Assembly: GCF_000702545.1 (NCBI RefSeq)
Contig: NZ_JNIO01000008.1
Coordinates: 806,001 to 870,000 of the forward strand
Reading direction: 5' to 3'
DNA from: Selenomonas sp. AB3002
GTDB lineage: Bacteria; Bacillota; Negativicutes; Selenomonadales; Selenomonadaceae
Length of the DNA stretch: 64,000 nucleotides
Both the position numbers and the translations under genes were made by a program. The notes beneath the pieces are model-generated. The model was not told where the DNA came from, made no database searches, and was given only the letters and a program-made list of their open reading frames with translations. Shown here piece after piece: positions 58,475 to 64,000 of this stretch (position 1 is its first letter; each line of letters starts with the position of its first letter).

Positions 58475-61390
58475 TCAACCTCCCAAATAAGCCAGGCTTT
58501 CCCGCAGGTATCTGACAAAGGCCTCAGCCTTCTCCTCAGAGTAAAAGCCCCCTGAATAGACGAACTGGCGGGTGAGCTTCTCCTCCCCCTCCGTATCCAC
58601 CAAAGTCAGCAGCAGCACCCCCATAGGCTGGGAGCGGTCAGCCGGGATGGTCACTTCCTCCGCCAAAGCGGCGATTTTCCCCAGGGAAAAGATATCCTTC
58701 TGGTAGAGGTAAATCAGGCTATTGACCGTCGGGTTATCCTTGAAAAGCCCTCCCTGGAAGGCCCTGTTATGGGAAAGGGTGAAGGCAGTCTGGGCCTGCA
58801 CCCGGCCCTTGATAACCCCAGGGGAAGCCCCTGGCTCCACTTCCAGCTGCAGGGGCAAGTACTTCACAAAGCCCCCGGCGCTATTGCTGCGCAGGTAATC
58901 GTCCCGGCCATTGTAAGTCCAGTAAACAGCAGCTCTATCCTCCCCGTTGCACCTGGCAACAGCCATAGCCGCCGCGGCCAGATGGCAGGTGTTTTCATCA
59001 GCATTATAACGGGAAAATGTTTCCGTCAGCACATGGGGCGCTGCATCCGGACCGGGCAGGTCAGGCTCCAGCAGGCCGCTGCAATTTTCCAGGCCATACT
59101 TCTCCTCATATTCCCGCAGCACAGCCTCCCTGTCCTCGCTGAATTCCTGCTCCAGCAGATAGTAGTAATAGTCCGGGGGCAGTTCCTCGCCCTCATAGGC
59201 ACGGCAGATATTGTCCCGGATTACCTGCAGGCCTGTGCCGTCCATCAGCACATGGTGGAACAGCATATAGAAGTAAATGCCCTGCTCCGTCTTGAAGATG
59301 CGCCGGTGATGCAGCAACCCCTTAGCCATATCAAAGGCGTAACTGCCTCCCTGCACCAGCTCCCACATCTCTGCCTCCGTCACTTCCTCCACCTCGGTAG
59401 GCGCAAAGAGTTCCGGGTCATAGCGCTGCACGAAGCTGCCTGCTTCCGTTTTGACCAGCCTGGTCAGCAGAATTGGATGATGGCGGTAGACCTGATCCAC
59501 TGCCCGAAGGAATCTGTTCATTTCCACAGACTCCTTCAATTTCAGGAGTGTCTGAACTCTGGCAATGGGGTAATTCAGCTCCGTCCCCAGCCTGTCCTGC
59601 CACAGGCACATCAGCTGCAGCAGGGGCATATCCTTTTGCCGCGCCTTCCTCTCCCTCTCCTCTATATCTGCCGCCGATTTTTTCATCAGCGGAGCCAGTT
59701 TCCGGGGAGTTCTGGCCTTGTAGAGATCTGCTGCGGAAAAAGTCCAGCCCCTTTCCCCTGCCAGGGCAATCAGGCGGATAGTGCCCAGGGAATCTCCCCC
59801 CAGCAAATAGAAGTCATGCTCTGCGCCAAAGTCTTCCACGCCCAGTTCCAAAACCTCTGCCATGATCTGGCAAAGGTCCTGTTCTGCCTCACCTACAGGC
59901 GCAACATATTTCTGACTGCCAGCATCCACCTTGGGCGGCTCCAGCAGACGGCGCACAATCTTGCCGTGGGCATTGGTGGGCATCTTCTCCAAGGGCACAT
60001 AATAAGTGGGCAGCATATAGTGGGGCAGGATATCCGCCAGGGGTGCCAGGTTCACCGTCAGAGCACCTGATGCGCAAGGATGCGCTAGTGCGGACCCAGG
60101 AGCGTGACGCGACTGTTTTGAGTCCGCGTCCTTGAAGATACCCGCCGCTTTCGCTTCGCCCTCAAGGTAGTACAGGCAGATATAGGAGCGGCCTTTTTCC
60201 TCGAAGCACCTGGCTATGACGGTATCAAGACCCGTGAGCTTGCGGAAGGCTGACTCGATTTCCCCCGGCTCCACCCGGTTGCCGTTGATTTTGAACATAT
60301 CATCAGAGCGGCCCATGTAATAGTACATACCGTCTGCCTCCCTCCGGGCCAGGTCCCCCGTGTGGAAATAACCTCCCCGGAAGGCTTCGGCAGTTTTCTC
60401 CGGCAGGTGCATATACTCGCGCATATATACGTTTTTGAAGCAAATCTCTCCTTCGCCGGGCCCTTCGATGCGGTTGCCCTCCTCGTCCTCCAGATGCAAG
60501 TCCAGGCTGTCAATTACAGGCTTCCCCAGAGGGGCGTTGTCGTAGCTTCTGTCCAGCTCCTTTTGCAGTACACAGAATCCTGCTTCGCTGAGGGAGTACA
60601 GAATCCTCACCTGTGGTTTGCCACCCTCATAATAGATGCCGCTGGCACTTTCCCCGCCGATGACAATGTAATCAAGATAGGGGCTGGGGTCTTTATACAT
60701 GCGCAGATAGGAGGGGGTGACAAAGAAATTGTATACCTTCTTTTCCTTGAAGACAGCCTGCAGCCTTGCGAAGTCGCGCAACAGTTCTGCAGAAACGATC
60801 AGCAATGGGCGCAGGTAGTTGAAGAAATTTACTGTATAGATAATGGTGGCCACAAAGGAAAAAGGTGTCAACAGGGCCACAGGCTCCTCATGGTACTCCT
60901 GCCGACGCTCTTCATACAGGGCGATGAGGTCCAGATTGCCATACTCATGCAGGATGCCCTTGGGATTGCCTGTGGAGCCGGAGGTGTAAATGGCCAGGGC
61001 AGCATCATGGGGGGCAGTCTCCTCGAAACCTTCAAGCACCTTTTCTTCCGACATGATACGGTTATAAGCTGTTTCGTCAACAAGGGCCTTCGCTCCCGTA
61101 TCCTGGTGTATGAACTCAAGGCGGTGGGCAGGATAGTCCTGTTCCGAAATCACCAGGGCCGCCCCGGCTTTCCACACCCCCATCATGGCCACCAGCCCCG
61201 TCACGCCCCGGGGCATGACCAGCTGCACAAAGTCCTCCCGTCCTATGCCCTGGCCCTTCAGCCAGGCATAGATTTTCCCTGAGGCCTCATCCAGTTCCCC
61301 GTAAGTCATTTCCCTGTTATCGTCAATCAGGGCTATTCGGTCCGCATATTTTTTCATCACGCCTGCGGCGTGCTGCATAAAATCTCCCAT
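58475..61390 (-). CDS. Nonribosomal peptide synthetase, A-T-C
   Basis: 971 residues. Adenylation domain with A3 YTSGSTGNPKG (near 137), A7 YFHTGDLARR, A8 GRSDDMFKINGNRVEPGEIE (near 360) and A10 NAHGKIVRRLL. Carrier domain with LGGDSLGTIRL (Ser near 534). C-terminal condensation-like domain with HHVLMDG (near 712). No thioesterase. A 22-residue insert interrupts the A-subdomain linker (about 418-440) relative to the neighbouring module. Substrate specificity was not predicted. Confidence 0.85.
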   Translation of the reverse strand: MGDFMQHAAGVMKKYADRIALIDDNREMTYGELDEASGKIYAWLKGQGIGREDFVQLVMPRGVTGLVAMMGVWKAGAALVISEQDYPAHRLEFIHQDTGAKALVDETAYNRIMSEEKVLEGFEETAPHDAALAIYTSGSTGNPKGILHEYGNLDLIALYEERRQEYHEEPVALLTPFSFVATIIYTVNFFNYLRPLLIVSAELLRDFARLQAVFKEKKVYNFFVTPSYLRMYKDPSPYLDYIVIGGESASGIYYEGGKPQVRILYSLSEAGFCVLQKELDRSYDNAPLGKPVIDSLDLHLEDEEGNRIEGPGEGEICFKNVYMREYMHLPEKTAEAFRGGYFHTGDLARREADGMYYYMGRSDDMFKINGNRVEPGEIESAFRKLTGLDTVIARCFEEKGRSYICLYYLEGEAKAAGIFKDADSKQSRHAPGSALAHPCASGALTVNLAPLADILPHYMLPTYYVPLEKMPTNAHGKIVRRLLEPPKVDAGSQKYVAPVGEAEQDLCQIMAEVLELGVEDFGAEHDFYLLGGDSLGTIRLIALAGERGWTFSAADLYKARTPRKLAPLMKKSAADIEERERKARQKDMPLLQLMCLWQDRLGTELNYPIARVQTLLKLKESVEMNRFLRAVDQVYRHHPILLTRLVKTEAGSFVQRYDPELFAPTEVEEVTEAEMWELVQGGSYAFDMAKGLLHHRRIFKTEQGIYFYMLFHHVLMDGTGLQVIRDNICRAYEGEELPPDYYYYLLEQEFSEDREAVLREYEEKYGLENCSGLLEPDLPGPDAAPHVLTETFSRYNADENTCHLAAAAMAVARCNGEDRAAVYWTYNGRDDYLRSNSAGGFVKYLPLQLEVEPGASPGVIKGRVQAQTAFTLSHNRAFQGGLFKDNPTVNSLIYLYQKDIFSLGKIAALAEEVTIPADRSQPMGVLLLTLVDTEGEEKLTRQFVYSGGFYSEEKAEAFVRYLRESLAYLGG
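60066..60134 (-). repeat. In-frame palindromic insertion in the NRPS gene
   Basis: About 66 extra bases relative to the paralogous module, encoding DADSKQSRHAPGSALAHPCA. It contains GCGCATCCTTGCGC and a GCGGAC...GTCCGC pairing, so it looks like a small palindromic element inserted without breaking the frame. Confidence 0.55.
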
Positions 61391-61392
61391 GC

Positions 61393-61845
61393 CTATCCCT
61401 CACTCAAATAAGCCACTGCTTCCAGGTAAAGCTTCTGGAACTTCTCCACCTTTGCTTCGGAGAAACGCTCCGGGGAGCAGATCACGCAAAGGCGCAGCAT
61501 CTCCTCCTCCGCATCGTCCACCACCGAAGCCACGAAGAAGGGCCAGGCCCCCGCCATCCATATAGGCATGATGGGCATGGAGCAGCAGATAACAATTTTC
61601 CTCAGTCTGGTAAAACTTCACCCTGCATCGTACGCAAAATCAGGTTCTACATGATAGCTGTCAATGACCATCTCAATCTTGCCATACTCGTGCAAATCCC
61701 CCTTTGGGTTGCCCGTGGTTCCAGAAGTGTATACGGCAAAACAGGCATCATGAGGATCAGTTTCCTCCCTATAATCAAGCGCAAAGGCCAAACGCCCGGC
61801 AAACTTCGTGCAGTTGCGGGCAAGTTGTTCCATAAAGGGCCGCAT
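61393..61845 (-). pseudogene. Collapsed NRPS module
   Basis: Starts at ATG 61845 with SD AAAGGAGG: MRPFMEQLARNCTKFAGRLA, then directly EETDPHDACFAVYTSGTTGN (A3 motif), skipping the A1-A2 region, and stops at 61618. Another frame continues with NCYLLLHAHHAYMDGGG (condensation HHxxxDG), then shifts again to the domain end ERFSEAKVEKFQKLYLEA before a stop at 61393. At least three deletions or shifts; a fossil of an A-T-C gene like its neighbours. Confidence 0.75.
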
Positions 61846-61944
61846 GGGTTGTCCTCCTTTGACCTGTATTTTCATAGATAATTTATGCTCGCTAGTATGT
61901 ATAGCTGATTTTAGAATTACCCCGTAAATCGTAGACCTTACCTG

Positions 61945-62066
61945 CCCCGTGAAACGGGGAAGGGGGACCGCCGCTAGGCGGTGGAAGGGGCGAAAGAGAG
62001 CGTAACGGCTTCGATTCCCCCTTCCACCGGCTTCGCCGGTCCCCCTCCCCCGCAAGCGGTGGAGGT
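61945..62066. repeat. REP-like palindromic repeats, two inverted units
   Basis: GGGGGACCGCCGCTAGGCGG followed by TGGAAGGGG, then the inverted unit CCCCCTTCCACCGGCTTCGC followed by CGGTCCCCC, then CCCCGCAAGCGGTGGAGG. Shares both units with 39749-39834. Lies between the NRPS gene and the collapsed module. Confidence 0.7.
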
Positions 62067-62105
62067 AATATCTGCTAGTAACGTAGCTCTCCTAAATGTA
62101 ATAAT

Positions 62106-64000
62106 TCACTGCTCGAAAGCTATTCCCAACTCTACAAAAGTCTTTTCAATCGCCCTAAAGTAATCTTCACCAGCAAATCCCTGTGCATACTGGACGCTTA
62201 TCTTCTCTCCCATTTCCCAGAAATAAAGCATCACAGGGAAAGGCGGCTGGTCCTTGTAGGCTGGCTCCATCTTCACCACAGCCTTGCTCATATCCTCCCC
62301 TGCTGCACCGCCGATGTAACTGACGCAGAGATTGCTTCTTCCTACATAGTCAAGGATTACCTTCGTGAATTCTGCCGCATCACCCTTGGCCGCTCCGGCC
62401 AGAAGATTGGTCTCATGGGCGATATGCTCATAGGACAGTTGGCGATAGAAAGACGCGCTGATTCTCTCAGCTTCTTCCCGGGGCAGGCCGGGCAGCAGCT
62501 TATCGGGATAAAAGTCCAGATACATGTGGGGCACGCTGGCATTCTGGAAGGTTTCCTTCACCCCCAGGATATCTCTGGTGTCAATGGGACAGCGAATCCT
62601 GATGGTCTTGTCATTGTCCGGCGATACCATCTGCAAAGCTCTGGCCAAAATATAAGCTGACAAGCTCTGGGGCGACAAACCCATTTTCCCCCGGCAGGCC
62701 TCGAAGGACTGGCGGTCTATCAGGAAGTCCCGGCAAAGACTGCCCCCGTTTTCCTGCGGTTCTGAAACCATGAAGATGTCCCCTGCTCCTGTATCTTCTA
62801 GCTTGAATCCTTCCGGCAGAGGCCATTCGTACTTCATCACATCAGCCGACGCGCCTTCCTGAGCGTCCCCGAAGCTGATTTCCCTGCCTTTGAAAGCTTC
62901 CAAAAGGGCCTGGGCGAACTTCATAAAGCCATGTCCATCGGTGATGGCATGACATACGCAGAGAGTCAGTTCACCTCCCCGATAGCTGGCAAAGGCGAAG
63001 TGTCCCTGCAGCTCTGGTTCATCAAAGCGCTGAGGCAGATAACCATGGAAAAGAGGAATCATGTCATCCAGCCTTTTGAACGTCAGACGGGGCACATTTT
63101 CGTGGAACTCCAGTCCAAAGGCAATGTATGGGCAGGCCTGCACAGCCTTCCGCACAGCCTGCTCCAGCCTTTCTCCGTCCACTTCTTCCCGCAGGGTAAA
63201 CTTGAAATTGATTCCTGCGGCAGCAGACATGACCTCGTCCTTGTTCCGGGTGAAGAAGCTGCCTGTATAGGAATCCAATTTCCCGGTGGCCAGATACTGC
63301 TGATAGTCCCCGGCAAAATGCTGCCGGATTTCCGCCAGCCTCCGCAGTGTTTCCGGACTTGTACCGCTGCCCTTTTCCAACAGCCGGGCAAGTTTCCTGG
63401 GGGTGCGGGCTGCATAGATATCCCCCGCCTTCAGGGCATAGCCCCGCTCCCCTGCCAGGGCCACCAGACGGATAGTGCGCAAAGAGTCCCCACCCATCAG
63501 GTAAAAGTCGTGAGTTGCGCCTATACAATCCAGTCCCAGCACCTCTGACATAAGCTGGCAGATAATGCTTTCCATTTCGCTGGCCGGGGCTGCATAGGCC
63601 TGCTGTTCCGCTTCCACCTTGGGCGGCTCCAGCAGGCGGCGCACAATCTTGCCGTGGTCATTCACTGGCATCTTTTCCAAAGGCAGATAGTAAGTGGGCA
63701 GCATATAGCGTGGCAGTATATCCGCAAGCTGCGACAGGCTCACCGTCAGCTCGCCTGCATGGAAGATTCCCGCCGTCTCCGCTTCGCCACGGAGATAATA
63801 CATACAGATATAGGAGCGGCCTTTTTCCTCAAAGCATTTGGCCATCACGGTGGACAGGCCTGTGACCTTGCGGAAAGCTGACTCGATTTCTCCCGGCTCC
63901 ACCCGGTTGCCGTTGATCTTGAACATATCGTCAGAGCGGCCAATGTAATAGTACATCCCATCCGCATCCCGCCTGGCCAGGTCCCCCGTATGGAAATATC
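62106..64000 (-). CDS. Nonribosomal peptide synthetase, A-T-C (partial, runs off the window)
   Basis: The frame is open to the right edge (upstream codons read YFHTGDLARRDADG), so the 5' end lies outside. Visible parts: end of an adenylation domain (GRSDDMFKINGNRVEPGEIE, NDHGKIVRRLL), a carrier domain LMGGDSLRTIRL, and a C-terminal condensation/acyltransferase-like domain with CHAITDGHG and IRCPIDTRDILG. Closely similar to the module at 58475-61390 up to the carrier; the C-terminal domains differ. The first transcribed gene visible of the NRPS set. Confidence 0.85.
   Translation of the reverse strand, partial: YFHTGDLARRDADGMYYYIGRSDDMFKINGNRVEPGEIESAFRKVTGLSTVMAKCFEEKGRSYICMYYLRGEAETAGIFHAGELTVSLSQLADILPRYMLPTYYLPLEKMPVNDHGKIVRRLLEPPKVEAEQQAYAAPASEMESIICQLMSEVLGLDCIGATHDFYLMGGDSLRTIRLVALAGERGYALKAGDIYAARTPRKLARLLEKGSGTSPETLRRLAEIRQHFAGDYQQYLATGKLDSYTGSFFTRNKDEVMSAAAGINFKFTLREEVDGERLEQAVRKAVQACPYIAFGLEFHENVPRLTFKRLDDMIPLFHGYLPQRFDEPELQGHFAFASYRGGELTLCVCHAITDGHGFMKFAQALLEAFKGREISFGDAQEGASADVMKYEWPLPEGFKLEDTGAGDIFMVSEPQENGGSLCRDFLIDRQSFEACRGKMGLSPQSLSAYILARALQMVSPDNDKTIRIRCPIDTRDILGVKETFQNASVPHMYLDFYPDKLLPGLPREEAERISASFYRQLSYEHIAHETNLLAGAAKGDAAEFTKVILDYVGRSNLCVSYIGGAAGEDMSKAVVKMEPAYKDQPPFPVMLYFWEMGEKISVQYAQGFAGEDYFRAIEKTFVELGIAFEQ

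Noticed and set aside
1-64000. CRISPR arrays, tRNA or rRNA genes
   Set aside because: No regularly spaced repeats, cloverleaf sequences or rRNA-like stretches were found on reading the intergenic regions.

Overview
The window looks like a chromosomal segment of an anaerobic Negativicutes bacterium, most likely Selenomonas or a close relative (order Selenomonadales). The evidence is a Firmicutes housekeeping block (dprA-topA-trmFO-hslV-hslU next to codY), fairly high GC, glycyl-radical and iron-sulfur flavoprotein chemistry, and many exported (Tat, Sec, lipoprotein) redox proteins. No rRNA, tRNA or CRISPR array was recognised.

Layout. Positions 1-3.1 kb hold two M14-like zinc hydrolase paralogs and a coiled-coil protein. 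Positions 3.5-19.5 kb hold a stress/redox island: a (mostly exported) set of ABM monooxygenase, flavin reductase, tautomerase, ACMSD-like amidohydrolase, CMD-cupin protein, two iron-sulfur flavoproteins and a DUF362 protein, plus a FIST-type hybrid kinase, a TetR regulator, an Hsp20, a secreted RelA/SpoT-like protein and several decayed genes. Four promoters here share a TGACA-N3-TGTCA palindrome, which I assign to the local TetR. Two others have the 19-bp-spaced, palindrome-filled form used by MerR-family activators. Positions 19.8-22.3 kb are a thiM-thiE-thiD operon behind a TPP riboswitch. Positions 22.4-25.6 kb hold a DUF3298-like exported protein and glnB-amt with an unusual leader. Positions 25.7-30.6 kb form a glycyl-radical enzyme regulon (aldolase, GRE, activase, DeoR) with three matching operators. 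Positions 30.7-33.2 kb hold a NADAR protein and an IS200/IS605 element. Positions 33.3-39.6 kb hold an aldo/keto reductase, a possible defence pair (AAA ATPase plus PLD-helicase-DUF3427) and a small coiled-coil gene.

Positions 39.8-50.7 kb are core genes: serA and serC (divergent), codY, and the dprA-topA-trmFO-hslV-hslU operon. Positions 50.8-53.0 kb contain an IS1634-family element flanked by a perfect 92-bp direct repeat. Next comes a secreted HExxH protein with RTX-like repeats (53.1-55.1 kb). From 55.1 kb to the right edge is a minus-strand gene set: an A-T-C NRPS module running off the window, a collapsed NRPS module, a second A-T-C NRPS, a glycosyltransferase-like protein, an S66 LD-carboxypeptidase, and a mosaic of M15 and NlpC/P60 remnants.

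A recurring theme is decay by internal deletion: the flavodoxin, MBL-fold, esterase, M15 and NRPS genes have all lost their middle or front, while their ends, promoters or start signals remain. Start codons were re-chosen from Shine-Dalgarno spacing, signal peptides or promoter position. Functions are inferred from motifs visible in the translations, not from database searches.
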